DNA of 58,482 nt from positions 8,855 to 67,336 of the forward strand of contig JAGHQL010000152.1 in assembly GCA_020080175.1 (NCBI GenBank). Reading direction: 5' to 3'. Positions 24,357 through 34,679 of the stretch are shown in pieces (position 1 is the first letter of the stretch; every line of letters begins with the position of its first letter). The translations under genes were made by a program, and so were the position numbers. This DNA comes from Glutinoglossum americanum. Its lineage: Eukaryota; Ascomycota; Geoglossomycetes; Geoglossales; Geoglossaceae. The notes beneath the pieces were generated by a model. The model was not told where the DNA came from. It was given only the letters and a program-made list of their open reading frames with translations, and ran no database searches.

Positions 24357-25109
24357 ATGTATCACCTCATGAAGGGGTTATACCTGTACGCGACAAGCAA
24401 AGAAGGTATCTGCCAGCCGTCCCCCTCAGATCGGAGATACCCCCTCTTTCCCAGGCAAAAAGAACAAGACGATCTAACAAATCACCTTCTCAAACCAACA
24501 GAGTACTCCATCCTCCTTCTTGGCCTCGACAATGCCGGCAAGACCACCTTCCTCGAACAGATAAAGTCTCTCTACCTCCCCTCCGCGCCCATGCCCTCGG
24601 GTAAAACAGTCCCCACAGTCGGCCAGAATGTCTCCACCATCACGCTGCCAGACATGTACCTCAAGATCTGGGACGTCGGCGGACAACACTCGCTCCGCCG
24701 CCTATGGCAGAGCTACTACTCTTCCTGCCACGCCATCGTCTTCGTCATCGACAGCACCGACGTCGGCGACGCCGACATAGAGAAGCTTGGCCGCGGTGAG
24801 GCAGGCGACGGCGGTCGCCTAGACGAGTGCAGACTAGTTCTTGAAGATGTGATACAGCATTCGGAGACCGAAGGCGTACCCTTGCTCGTGCTAGCCAACA
24901 AACAGGACCGTGAGGATTGCGTCGAGGTCGTGCGGGTCAAGGAGGGCTTAGTCCGGAAGGTGTTCGAAGGCGAAAAAGGCGGTGGCGTCAGGGACAGTCG
25001 CGTGTTGCCTATCAGTGCGTTGACCGGCACGGGCGTCAGGGAGGCGGTGGAATGGTTGTGCAGTCGAGTTAAATGGAATAAAGAGTCCAGGCCCCCCATG
25101 ATGCGATGA
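24357..25109 (+). CDS. ARL3: ARL3/ARFRP1-type Arf-like GTPase
   Basis: Two exons, 24357..24405 and 24502..25109, with a 96-nt intron, give 218 residues. Yeast Arl3 works at the trans-Golgi, recruiting Arl1 and then golgins. Motifs run in order: G1 GLDNAGKTT, switch I VPTVGQN, G3 WDVGGQ, G4 NKQD and G5 SALTG. The N-terminus MYHLMKGLYLYATSKEEYSI lacks the Gly2 used for myristoylation in other Arfs. Met-Tyr fits NatC acetylation, the known Golgi-targeting signal of Arl3 through Sys1. A Gly/Asp-rich insert after IDSTDVGDADIEKLG lengthens the protein. The 49-nt first exon was recognised because only the splice joins SKE to EYSILLLG. Confidence 0.95.
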   Translation: MYHLMKGLYLYATSKEGICQPSPSDRRYPLFPRQKEQDDLTNHLLKPTEYSILLLGLDNAGKTTFLEQIKSLYLPSAPMPSGKTVPTVGQNVSTITLPDMYLKIWDVGGQHSLRRLWQSYYSSCHAIVFVIDSTDVGDADIEKLGRGEAGDGGRLDECRLVLEDVIQHSETEGVPLLVLANKQDREDCVEVVRVKEGLVRKVFEGEKGGGVRDSRVLPISALTGTGVREAVEWLCSRVKWNKESRPPMMR

Positions 25110-25580
25110 CAGGGACCAGCTGGGGGGTGTTTCTCCCAGTTCAGAAGATGAACACCAGGGCTGACACCTGCCACACCTCAATTCGCACTCCCGAACCAAA
25201 CTTTCATGACGCACTATTCTTTTTTTTTTTTCCCCTATCTACATCCCTTACCATGTACCCTCTACAATCGTCTCCAACGGCGAATCGGACTCTATCTATC
25301 TATCTCTCCGTTTACCCATCCCAACCAAGGAGGGAATTTCAAACATCTCGGCGCAAAACGGTGGGTGGGAGTGGTTTTCTGGGCACGGCTTTGTCTGGCT
25401 TAACTTTATTATTACATATCCCCCATACATTTTGCATTATTGGTAATTATATCCCATCACCGTTTTTTTCCATCTACCCCACTTCTTTTTTTCTTTTTTT
25501 CTTTTTTATCTCTGCCTCTGGCTTCTGCGAAAAGAAGGGTAATCGGGAGGCGGAGTATAGAACAAACAATCCCTATTTTT

Positions 25581-25611
<31 letters not shown>

Positions 25612-26885
25612 TACAGGTGACTCTCGGGGATCGCCCACGTTAATCTCAGAGTGCCTGATCGTTGGTGGGCTCTTGAAAGATACCCTATATGCTGCACGAC
25701 TTACAGCTCCCAGCTTACCTCCAGCCCCACCCTATCCTATCCTATCCACCTCCCTCAGTCTACATATATATACCTACCTACCATAACCACCCTTCCCCCA
25801 ATCCTACCCCGCCCAACCCCGCGACTTTCACACATAAAGTAAAATAAGATAAAACAAGGATACAACCCCCCCAACCCTCAGCGGTAGCAATAAACAACCA
25901 AGTTCCCCCCGCCTCCTCCTGTCTACACATTTGTCCCAACACCAGCCGGCTAGACACTGCACGTCACTTGTCTACCTCCGCCTCCCTCACAAAGCCGAAT
26001 TCCACTCGCGCAGGGAGACAGCCCAAACCCCCCCCCCCCCTCCCAGGACACAAAACCCCGCAGGACAAAGCAACACGCTCGTTCATTTCATTTCATTTCA
26101 TTCATTTCTCTCCTCTAGGCTAAAACTACCGAAGAAAAAAAAAAGGCAGAAAAAAGAAAGAATAAAAAGAAAAAAGAAACAGAAAAGCCATCTATATGGG
26201 ATCCGTCCACCCATTCATCCACCAACCCCCCCCCCCTCCTTCCTCTCCTAGGCATTGGGGGATGGGGGGAAGGGAAAAAAGTCTATGTAGGCCCCCATTT
26301 CGTTCCCGAGAAGCAACAAGGGAAGAGAGGAAGGAAAAGAAGAAAAAAAAAAGGCTATAAAGCGGCCGTTAATAAGCAAGCAAGCAAGCTCAGAAGGAGA
26401 AAAGTTCGATCTCCCATCCGTCCACCAAGACCCATTCCGGAAGGGAGGGGAAGGAAAAGAAAAAGAAAACCCCCCTCCCTTTCCCCCATTCCCGTTCCCG
26501 ATTCCCAATGCCCGAACAAAAAGGAAGAAGAAAAGCCCGTGGTGTTTTTTTTTTTTTTTTCCCTTGGAGGAAAGGCCGTTGTGGGAGAAAAGAAGAGAGA
26601 AGGAGGGGGAGGGGGGGTGACGGTGAAACTCCTCCCCCCCTTTTCCACCGAGTCTCTTGGTAGTGGTAGTAGGTTCCGTGAGATGTCCGGGTCGTCCAGC
26701 CGCTGCGAGAGTTTTGGAGGTGTAGAGAAAAAGAAATGGGGTTTCTGAGCGGGGTGCGCTGAACTGGGGGGGATTAAGACAAGATGGATGGATGGATGGA
26801 AGAGAATCCAAAAAAAAAAAAAATTTGGAAAAATTTGTCACTTGTCATCCATCGATCCATCAATCATCCCCACCACCAACACACT
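25110..26885. repeat. Homopolymer- and microsatellite-rich convergent 3' region
   Basis: Runs of T, C, A and G longer than ten bases lie between the converging ARL3 and FYVE genes. Examples are the T tract at 25221-25231, a (TC)n(AC)n array at 25578-25611, C runs near 26030 and 26227, and ATTTC units near 26090. The long minus-strand open frame 26248..26841 is repeat-derived (Phe/Pro/Ser). I see no gene. Confidence 0.8.
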
Positions 26886-28393
26886 TTAAAAAGTGCTCCA
26901 ATTCCAATCCCTCGGAACGCTCCCGGACACGCTCCCAACCTTCACGCCATCCCCACCCATCCCGACGAACCCTCCCTTCCCACCGCCACCGACACCGACA
27001 CCGACACCGGCGATCCCCATCGTCGGGGTCCTCGGCGTCACCAGCCCGCTGCTGTCCCCCGAGCTCCCGCTGTTCGAGCGGCTGCGGTGCGCAACGTCCC
27101 ACCGCTGGAACGCGAGCCAGCACGCGTCGCACGCGCGGCTGAGCGTGCCTTGCGCGTGGAACGTGGCGTGCTGGTCGAGCGGGACGGCTGCAGAGGCGTG
27201 GGTGTTGCAGAAGATGTTACCGCAACGGCGGCAGTGGTGGCGGCGTTCGAAGAGGGAGAAGGATTTCGCGCAGGAGGCTGAGTTGCAGCTGCGGGCGGAG
27301 GCGTCGGGCTAGGATCACCTTCAGTTAGCTCAGTTGATCGCTTTGTTAATGTTGATTTTTATTCTATGTTTTTTTTTCTCTTCCCCGGATGTGGTGAGCA
27401 ATTGTCGGGAAGAAAGTCGAAAGCGGGGGGAAAAAGTAAAAAACATGGAAAGAACAAGGGATACGGTGAAAATTTTTTCTCATGACAGCAATATGATTGG
27501 GGCACATTAGAAAATTCCTCCAACTGCGTCAGATAATAGGGAAACACGTTGTCCCTTCCTGGCAATTTTTTTAAGCCTTACATCTTGGCGGGCCGATCAC
27601 TCTATATCTGTATTAAACACACCGGGGTACGTTCCTTTCGTCTGGATTTTCACCACGTAGGTCTGTATAAGAAATCCCACACCCTCAGGAATTGCTTCTC
27701 CCAGGAGATCACCGAGCTCTTTCGCACGAAACCCATGGATGAAGGAGTAGGCATCTGGTTTTGGGGGGATTCGAACACCGCCAGAGCTCTAAGCTCTCGC
27801 GAGAGAAAAAAAAGAGGCTAGTCGAACGAAGCTCAAAGGCTGCGGAAATGAAAGAGGAGACAAAGAAAAGAAAAAAAAAGTCCAGGACGACAACATGGAA
27901 AATAGCTCACCTGCCAATGCGCCCGAGTTGGAAGGCCCGTCACCTCGCCAGATCCTTCGTCGCAATACCATTCAACCTCCGTCACCTTCCCCAATCCCCA
28001 GGTCTTCGCGCTATCTGACGTCGATACCCTCGCGAGCGATCTGTCGTCATCGCTGTATGTACTGCTGAGGCTTCCCACCGAGCTTCCCGGTGGCGGAGAG
28101 TTCGGGCTTTGTCGCCATGGCCGTTCGGTCGGTCTCAAGACAGCAGGGCGGTAGAGCGGAGATTTTGGAGGGCGCAGCTGTCGCGTGGGCGTGGGGAACT
28201 GGTGTGCTGTGGTCGTGAGGGGGTGAGGATTCGCCAGAGGGGCGGCGTTTAGCGGAGTAACGGAGGCGGCGTTAGTGGGTGGAGGACACTGCGAACCGAA
28301 GACTTGCGATAGTGGAGTTGGAGGCGGGGAGTTGTACGTGTCGGTAGATGAGCTTGAAGCCATTGTGAACTCAACGAGGGAGGATGTTGACAT
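26886..28393 (-). CDS. FYVE zinc-finger protein (phosphatidylinositol 3-phosphate binder)
   Basis: Two exons, complement(27911..28393) and complement(26886..27308), give 301 residues. Exon 2 has no start codon of its own and is easily missed. The splice forms AHWQPD, the WxxD motif of FYVE fingers. It is followed by SCNSASCAKSF, FERRHHCRRCGNIFC and SRACDAC, giving the R(R/K)HHCRxCG core and an RAC version of RVC, with eight zinc ligands. FYVE fingers bind PI3P on endosomes. The N-terminal 150 residues are Ser/Pro/Thr-rich and disordered. The tail is Gly-rich (GVGVGVGGGG, encoded by a 6-bp repeat) and ends VPRDWNWSTF, a fungal family signature. The intron is 602 nt, very long for this genome. 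Start 28393 is preferred; ATG 28363 (MASSSS) is possible. Confidence 0.9.
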
Positions 28394-29159
28394 GTTGTCT
28401 CGGCAGGAAAAATGAGGTAGGATAGAGGATTCCGAGTTATCGGGGTCCCGCTGCGCTTCGTTGCACTTCTATTGGCCGATTGACGGCGATTGACAGGAGG
28501 CGAGAGAGATAGGAGAAGAAGCTTCTTCTAGGACTTTCTTTGTCGAAAAGGCATCAGCGAGGTGCTGCTTTCACGACTCGTCCTTTGTTTGCTCGTGGTT
28601 GAGGCGCTAGCGGGTGAGGGAGGTGAGGATACTATCAAACTTGCCTCACGGGCCGAATCGAAATAGTGGGAGTTGGGAGGGAAGCGGTGAAGTCGCACGC
28701 AGAAGAGAGAGACCCAGCCTATTCGCACAGACGGAACACACAGACGTTAACGCCAGACCAGACCGAAAGACGTCGTCGTCACGACAAACGCTGGCTTTCG
28801 TCTTGTGCCTTCCCGAGTCCGTCACGACGGAGCGCACAGAACGGTAAGTGGGTATGCTCACTCAATCCCGATCAATCGAACCTCCTTCCCCCAGCGAGTG
28901 TATCCGTTGCACCAGGCGCGTGCCTCCGCAGCGCTATGAAACCGGAGGAAGTGAGCTTGAGAAGCCTCCCACCGTCGATCGACGTGCGTGGCGGATTCCC
29001 TGGCACCGTGGTGATAAGATTAGGAAAAAAAAAAAAAAAAAAAAGTGTCCGAGGGATTATGAGCCCCAAGACACGCCGGGCAGCAAGACGGGCGACACGG
29101 GAACAATGAGGCTGCTCGTCACACGTCCTCCTGCTTGCCCGGGCGGGGGATTGTTTGCG

Positions 29160-29235
29160 GACGAGAGAGCGAGCGGGAGAGCGGGAGAGCGGGAGAGCGG
29201 GAGAGCGAGAGAGAGAGAGAGAGAGGGAGAGAGTG
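29160..29235. repeat. Purine microsatellite (GAGAGCGG)n/(GA)n
   Basis: A purine-only run built of GAGAGCGG units grades into plain GA repeats. Such tracts can form triplex DNA or act as GAGA-like promoter elements. No function is claimed. Confidence 0.85.
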
Positions 29236-29354
29236 GAAGCCGATATGGATTCGCGATAAGTGGAGGAGGTGTTTGGTGTTGCTCGTCTGTTCCGGGCCAG
29301 GAAGAGTTGCGCTTAGAAAACAGGCTGCCCGCGGTGCCCGACTCGTAGCCCACT

Positions 29355-29455
29355 GGCCTGCCCGCTTGCTTGTCTGCCCGCTTGCTTTGCCTGCCCGCTT
29401 GCTTTGCCTGCCCGCTTGCCTGCCTGCCCGCTTGCCTGCCCACTCCCACTGCCTA
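29355..29455. repeat. Minisatellite of GCCTGCCCGCTTGCTT-type units
   Basis: About six imperfect units of CTGCCCGCTTGC with variable TTT or CTG spacers. They produce repetitive false ORFs on both strands. Confidence 0.8.
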
Positions 29456-30226
29456 CCCGATCGCATTCACCCTATCCTAGTGGACGGAGGCGATCACCCC
29501 GATAAGAGCCCCCGAAACACTCTCCCCCGAAACGCCGCGGCGTCGATGCTCTTTGGCGACTCGCCCATCTAATTGGCCGTCCGCAGCCTGGAGTCTGAGA
29601 TTGAGAGAAGGTGGCGACGACGGAGCAGGGCTGCATGTTTATGGGGAGTGGGAAGAGAGAGGAGCGAGGGCGACGGAGTAGCGCGATGATGTTTCCCTGG
29701 TTTTGTTTTTCTGCCGCTTTCTTGCTTTTACCCACGAAATTCCCCCGAAGACGAGAAAACCCCTCATTGATTATTCCTTTTAGCACGTTTCTATTTATTG
29801 CCGGGGCAGCAGAGCACGAAGCAGGTGGAGTAGCCGTAGCATCGTACCAGCACACCGGCGCCGGCAGCTCCAAGGAAGCCTGTTGTTTTGTTTTTTTTCT
29901 ACTCACGCGCCTTTGCGAACGACGCCGGAATGGAAGGGAGAAGGAAGAAAACGACCGCAAAGAAATTCCCGCAACCTCTCTCTCCCGGCCCGTTTTGCAG
30001 CGAACCTGGAAAAAGTAAGCAAGAAACCAAACTCCCCAGCCCACGGTCGCAGCGTAACACCAAAAAAAAAAGACGAAGAAAGAAAAGAAAAAAAACTCCA
30101 GTTACACCAGATGAGCCGAACCCGTCGGGTTTCCTTCCCCTGTGTCTGAGGCCGAGCGACGTGACGGATCCGCGCCATTACTAAACCCTTCGGGAGCTTC
30201 AAACGTCGAGAGACCGGGGGATGCTT

Positions 30227-30285
30227 GACGATGACGACCACGACCACGACCACGACCACCACGACCACGACCGCGACGGCGGAGG
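30227..30285. repeat. (CGACCA)n microsatellite
   Basis: Repeats of CGACCA/CCACGA lie in an otherwise non-coding stretch upstream of the NDUFB4-type gene. Confidence 0.85.
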
Positions 30286-30719
30286 ATGGCGATCGGTGCA
30301 CGCTCCAACCAACTCCGGCTAACCAACCCCAAGACCCGTAGCTCGAGAGGAAAAAGCAGAAAAAAGCAGAAAACGCGGAAAAAGGCCCGTTGGAATGCTT
30401 GAAGGGGGGAGCTTATCGCCATCAAGTCATTGGTTCGCCCGAGGAAAGCTTCTGCGTTTGGCAGGGTGTTGGAAAAGAAGGAAGAATAATCGAGAAATAT
30501 AAAAAAGAATAGAATAAAAAATAAAATAAAAATAAAATAAAAATTACACTGCGTGTTTTTGAACGCGAGGGCTCGTCTCGTCTCGGCGAGATGATGCTCG
30601 ACGGGCGGGGACAGACTTTTTGCCAGTCACGTGTAGCCGGTCGGGGTCAGACGGTGCGGCTCTTTCTGCCCGGACGGCACGAAACCTCAACCCTCCCAAA
30701 ACCCAACCCAACCCAACCA

Positions 30720-30785
30720 CCAAAGAACCGCCAAAGAACCGCCAAAGAACCGCCAAAGAACCGCCAAAGAACCGCCAAAGAACCG
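30720..30785. repeat. Six perfect 11-bp tandem units upstream of complex I subunit
   Basis: Six identical CCAAAGAACCG units end 35 bases before the start codon at 30820. The array probably lies in the 5' UTR or core promoter of that gene. It is a second perfect 11-bp array in the window, unrelated in sequence to the one at base 1. Confidence 0.95.
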
Positions 30786-30819
30786 CTTTCCGCGAAGAAA
30801 GCCAAACCCGCCACCCACC

Positions 30820-31287
30820 ATGGGCCTCCACAACAACTGTACGTTCCCTCCCCATCCATCCAATCCGCTCGGAAGCCCCCTCTCTGACGCTTAGCCCGCC
30901 GACAAACAGCCCTCCACATGGACCCCGCGTTGGTCAAATACGCCAGTTGCGTTTCCCTCCACCGCCGGAGGACCCCCCCCCCCCCGCCACCGCTGACTGA
31001 GCGCAGACATGTACGTCGACCGACACAAGTACTTTCGCTGGACGCCGCGGACCGCGTGGTTGACGTTTGCGTACGTGGTCGCGTTCCCGGCGGCCGTCGG
31101 GTGGTTGGGCTGGAAGTACGACGTGAGTCCTCATAAAAGTCTTTTCTTTTTTTACTTCTTCTTCTTTCTCTTTCTCTTTCTCTTTCGCGTAAGGGGGATA
31201 GAGAGAGGGGCTGACCGGTTGGGTTGCGGACAGGGCAAATATGAAATGAGAGGCAAGAGGAGGGGAGATGTCATTTCGGAGTATTGA
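30820..31287 (+). CDS. Mitochondrial complex I small subunit, NDUFB4/B15-like
   Basis: Four exons, 30820..30838, 30910..30945, 31007..31122 and 31234..31287, give 74 residues. Exons 1 and 2 are only 19 and 36 nt. The product starts [20 protein letters not shown], continues [20 protein letters not shown] with one membrane helix, and ends [16 protein letters not shown], the conserved C-terminal segment of this accessory NADH:ubiquinone oxidoreductase subunit. It is expected in the inner-membrane arm. The exon 2 donor (GTTGCG) is weak. A translation start at the ATG at 31009 would avoid that intron but lose the MDPALVKY motif. Exons 3 and 4 are firm; the first two are less so. Without splicing, only the C-terminal half appears as an open frame. 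Confidence 0.85.
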
Positions 31288-31620
31288 GCGATGGAGGGGG
31301 GGGGGTTAGGCGTAGGGGTAGAGGTAGTGGAGGAGAAGTGTATCATACGTACGGAGAACGCGGTTGTGAATATCTTACAAGAATCTAAATTCCCCCATTT
31401 TCTCTGCCGATCACTTGGACCCTCTCTTTACCCCAAGACATCGCACGTCATCACTCCAATGGCCCGAAGCTGGGGCGTGCACACGCATACACGCATACAT
31501 ATACCACCCTCCCCAGCTTCTCTCAGGACCCAAGACCTATCTACACGCACGCGTATATATATATATAATTATTCATCTCTCAAAGTGGAGAATGACCTGA
31601 ATGTCGCAAAAGGCATCTAG
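31288..31620. other. Intergenic, boundary to the accessory region
   Basis: No gene seen. It is AT-rich with CACGCATACACGCATACATA-type short repeats. The first mobile-element remnant begins at its right end. Confidence 0.55.
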
Positions 31621-32215
31621 AAGATGGACACAGTAGAGGATTAGATTAAGACAGCAACACGGAGAATGGTTCAGAGACCTGTCATTTGCGCTGGGAGGCT
31701 ACTCCAGCAGACGAAAAGGGGATAAGAATATTGATGGGCCGATTGAGCAATGGAAGCCAGATATCGGCATAGTCCGAGCCACTATTCAGTTTGCAATAGA
31801 CACTGGACGTCTATACCCAAATGAGCAAGATGCAGCAGGCATTGAAGCAGATCTCAGTGAGAGAAGACACCTACAGATCCCCCCACCTACCCTATAACTA
31901 ACCTTCTTCAAGTCTCTACCCTAACAGCCTCCTCCAGCGCACCGCCTATTAAGAAGTGCATGACGCCGGAATTGCCCTGCGGATAGGAGCCCCGACAATA
32001 TGACTCTCTACTCTACAGTATTATATTTCTTTTGTTAATTTCCTATGTTAAACATGGCGTTAGATAAGGGACAAGCAGGTCTCATAGTTGGCTTCTGAAT
32101 TGGAGAAAACGTAGTAGAGTGAGATGTATCTAGCCGGCGCAGAGTAACGGCCCATACCCTCGGGGTGCACGGCCATAATAGAATCTACATACATACATAC
32201 GTACATACGTTGAGA
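31621..32215 (+). mobile_element. 5'-truncated LINE 3' end (Tad-like)
   Basis: The first part reads, with one stop, as the C-terminal end of a LINE ORF2 (RQQHGEWFRDLSFALGGYSS), matching the equivalent segment of the complete element at 51865-57876. The 3' UTR is also near-identical in stretches, including CTCATAGTTGGCTTCTGAAT and CGGCCATAATAGAA. It ends in ACATACATACATACGTACATACG, the same tetranucleotide tail. This is a classic 5'-truncated insertion. I could not find its target-site duplication. Confidence 0.88.
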
Positions 32216-32329
32216 TATACTGAGATATGCGAGCAGACACTGGAGGAGAACTGGTTGAAAGAGGAGGATATTCATCTCGGACATTCTTTTAATCGAATCC
32301 TAGCTGGTTCCCGCTGCGAGGCGGCCCCT

Positions 32330-33125
32330 GCGGCCCCTGCGGCCCACCGAACAAAGCGCCGGAGCCCTGATGGCTGCTTCAACCCCTGAACAGCCAGCAC
32401 CATCAAAAGGCCGCCCAAGGAAACCAAGCGCAAAGGTTATCGAGACCCAACAGTCGTTAAGAACACGGACAACAACCGCGCCACGACCAACGCAGAATGG
32501 ACTACCTCTACCCCACCGCCAACATCTCCGTCTTACCCAAACGCGGGGGAGGAAGCATCAACCTAGAGGAAGTCGCGAGGCTTATTGCGAACCTAAAAGA
32601 AACTATAGCACAGCAAAACAGCGTTATCACGGACCAGAGCAATATCATCGAGAGCATCAAAGCTGACCTCATAGAGATTGAATTAGAATAGCGAAGCCTT
32701 AAGACTCAAAACGTCAAACTCCAAGAGGAGATCTGTTCCCTCCGAACACAGCTCGACAATTTTTCAGCATCGCCTCCATTAACACAATCATGGGTGTTGG
32801 TAGCAGCTAGCGGAGACGCGGCAGAATTAGGAACAACTTTCTCACAAACAACGAGCGCCAGGAGGCTAAGCAAGGAGTCTAACTGCCAGCTAGTGATTGA
32901 TGTTGGACGAGTGAGAAGAAGTGTTAGAGAAGGTGGCGACAACTGAAGCGGCCAAAAAAACCATCACGCATGGCATGATGAATGTCGGGGAGCTCACGGG
33001 GGCTATACTTAAGGACTTCCGTGTATGGCGAACCAACAACAGCACGAATGCTGTCAAATTCTCGGTGGAAAAGGACAAGAGGCGGCGTTCCGGCAGACGA
33101 CGGCTCAGTGGCTCAAACCGCACAA
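32330..33125 (+). mobile_element. Broken LINE ORF1 remnant
   Basis: Frame-shifting pieces resemble the ORF1 of the complete LINE. They include a Lys/Pro-rich start (RPRKPSAKVIETQQ), a coiled-coil segment EEVARLIANLKETIAQQNS, NCQLVIDVGRVR, ATTEAAKKTITHGM and LTGAILKDFRVWRTNN. At least three frame changes and several stops are present, so it is dead. It lies just downstream of a LINE 3' end in the same orientation and is more diverged from the complete copy than that 3' end is. Confidence 0.82.
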
Positions 33126-33454
33126 ATACTGTTGACTGCTCTTTGAAGACCACCTCGTCCTGTGTGTCTGCTCATCCCGACTTCTCCCCCCAAGAACTGC
33201 TTCAGAAATTTTGCCAAGTAGACTAAGGGCCTCAAGCCATTGCAGCAAGTGCCGCAGCAGAAAGTTGTACGTTTTGCTGTTGTTTTCAAACTGAGCATCA
33301 CCCCTCTTACATGGCAAAGCGAAATATTGAAGCTTAGTTTCCGTATTCTGTAGTCTCAACTCGACACTGGTTACCTTCGGCTATATAGAACAGAATGAAA
33401 TCTCTAAAAGGTTTCTAAGAATAGACATTCTGGAGGTTTTAAGGAGAATATTAT
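33126..33454. other. Intergenic
   Basis: No gene seen between the LINE remnant and the membrane-protein gene. Confidence 0.5.
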
Positions 33455-34594
33455 TCAATGCATAACAGGAACACATAAAGTTCCATTGCAACTGAAAGGG
33501 GGCAAAGTGGTAACCTTCCCGTCGGGCTGTTTTCTTGTCTCCAGTCCAGCCACTATTATCATCGCCATCGCGATGACTACCAAGACCATCGTATAGATCT
33601 TATACCACGCGGAGTGCATGCAAGGAATGACCGTCGAGCTAGTCCGGCCCCTCAAGACATATATGGAGATTATAATTAGTGATACGACCGTGATAATGAT
33701 ATACAAGATATGAAACAATAACCCCGTCGTTGAAATATATTGCGTGAGGACATCGTACCCCCAAAATATTCTAGAGGATGACGCCGCCGATACGCCCAAA
33801 AGCCCATCACACGTAAGGATCCAGACTATTCGGAATACGATCCCTTTCGGGGTCGTCGAGTCAAGCAGACGGTCAGAAACCACCTCTATGGTGCTATTAC
33901 TGTCTTCTGACTTCTCTGGAGTGTTTTCCGACGGGTTTAGGTATCCATAATCGCTCGATAGCCAGGGCGCCGCTACTAGCCTCACAAGTCCCAGGCAGCC
34001 CAGCGGGAGAAAAAGAAAAGGTAGGCCTTGATGGAACCTGTAAGATGAACTAGGAATCATCGAGGATATGATCAGGAATGTCGCTTGCAGGCCCTGGAGT
34101 GTAGTCACGAGGGTAGTAACACTTGACGCCGACAAAATCGAAACACGCTTCATTTCCGGCTTCTTCACGATCCACTGCCGACATCGGACCATCATTTCTT
34201 CGCTCCCATCCCAGCGCCCGCGCTGTCCATCCCAAAACACCGCGTTGCAAGCCGCCATGTCTTCTCTGTCCCAGCAGATGGCGCGCATGCGCCGATCAGC
34301 GATGGCCATGTATCGCCAGATAATGGAAGCGGGGTTGAAGTGGGGAAGGCGGGCGGTCCAACTGGGTTTCTGAGTAGCAGTACCGAAGAACGTAGCGGTG
34401 GGAACGCCACCCACAATATGCGCAATGAGAGGCGCAAGGCAGAGGGTTAGCATCTCGAACCAATCGGTGATCCCTGTGTGCTGAGACTGGTATGTGAAGA
34501 GAACAGATTGGGGACCGAAAATTCGACAGTAGGCAGCAGGGAGGAAAAAGAGGAAAAGGAACAAGATGCTTTGAGGCATAACCAAGTCCGCCAT
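33455..34594 (-). CDS. Multi-pass membrane protein, function unknown
   Basis: Single exon of 379 residues from ATG 34594. About seven hydrophobic helices are visible: MPQSILFLFLFFLPAAYC near the start, WFEMLTLCLAPLIAHIVGGV, LVTTLQGLQATFLIISSMI, FLFLPLGCLGLVRLV, FRIVWILTCDGLLGVSA, LLFHILYIIITVVSLIIISI and IYTMVLVVIAMAMIIVAGL. A soluble loop between helices 2 and 3 has WRYMAIADRRMRAICWDRED. I recall similar uncharacterised membrane proteins in Pezizomycotina, but no function. The frame stays open upstream through TECPSSADSRE without an ATG, so a short upstream exon is possible. A TATA-like box lies about 75 nt before the ATG. It stands apart from its repeat-rich surroundings in having an undamaged reading frame. 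Confidence 0.78.
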   Translation of the reverse strand: MADLVMPQSILFLFLFFLPAAYCRIFGPQSVLFTYQSQHTGITDWFEMLTLCLAPLIAHIVGGVPTATFFGTATQKPSWTARLPHFNPASIIWRYMAIADRRMRAICWDREDMAACNAVFWDGQRGRWDGSEEMMVRCRQWIVKKPEMKRVSILSASSVTTLVTTLQGLQATFLIISSMIPSSSYRFHQGLPFLFLPLGCLGLVRLVAAPWLSSDYGYLNPSENTPEKSEDSNSTIEVVSDRLLDSTTPKGIVFRIVWILTCDGLLGVSAASSSRIFWGYDVLTQYISTTGLLFHILYIIITVVSLIIISIYVLRGRTSSTVIPCMHSAWYKIYTMVLVVIAMAMIIVAGLETRKQPDGKVTTLPPFSCNGTLCVPVMH

Positions 34595-34668
34595 CTCTCT
34601 ACTGTCAGCGGAGGAGGGGCATTCTGTATAGTCGAACAGCAAGTCGCTCAGTGATGGTGCGAGGGACC

Positions 34669-34679
34669 TTTATAGAGGA
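34669..34679 (-). promoter_or_regulatory. TATA-like box of membrane-protein gene
   Basis: CTCTATAAAGG on the minus strand, about 75 nt upstream of ATG 34594. Position and sequence fit a core promoter. If it is real, the in-frame extension upstream of the ATG is untranslated. Confidence 0.35.

Larger units (their letters stand above)
28394..30819. other. Intergenic with many short repeats, 2.4 kb
   Basis: No gene supported. It holds the FYVE promoter, a poly-A tract at 29025-29044, and the separate arrays at 29160, 29355, 30227 and 30720. The Ala/Gly-rich or Lys/Arg-rich open frames are repeat shadows. Confidence 0.6.

Noticed and set aside
26248-26841. 197-codon minus-strand frame rich in Phe, Ser, Pro
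   Set aside because: Composed of homopolymer and repeat translation with no domain.
26893-27312. 139-codon plus-strand frame, Pro-rich start
   Set aside because: It is the antisense of the FYVE exon, whose zinc-finger motifs are unmistakable on the minus strand.
27740-27830. tRNA-like B box (GTTCGAATCC on minus strand)
   Set aside because: T-arm pairs poorly and no A box or acceptor stem could be folded.
28872-29572. Several overlapping Arg/Ala/Gly-rich frames on both strands
   Set aside because: Shadows of GA and GCTTGCCTGCC repeats.
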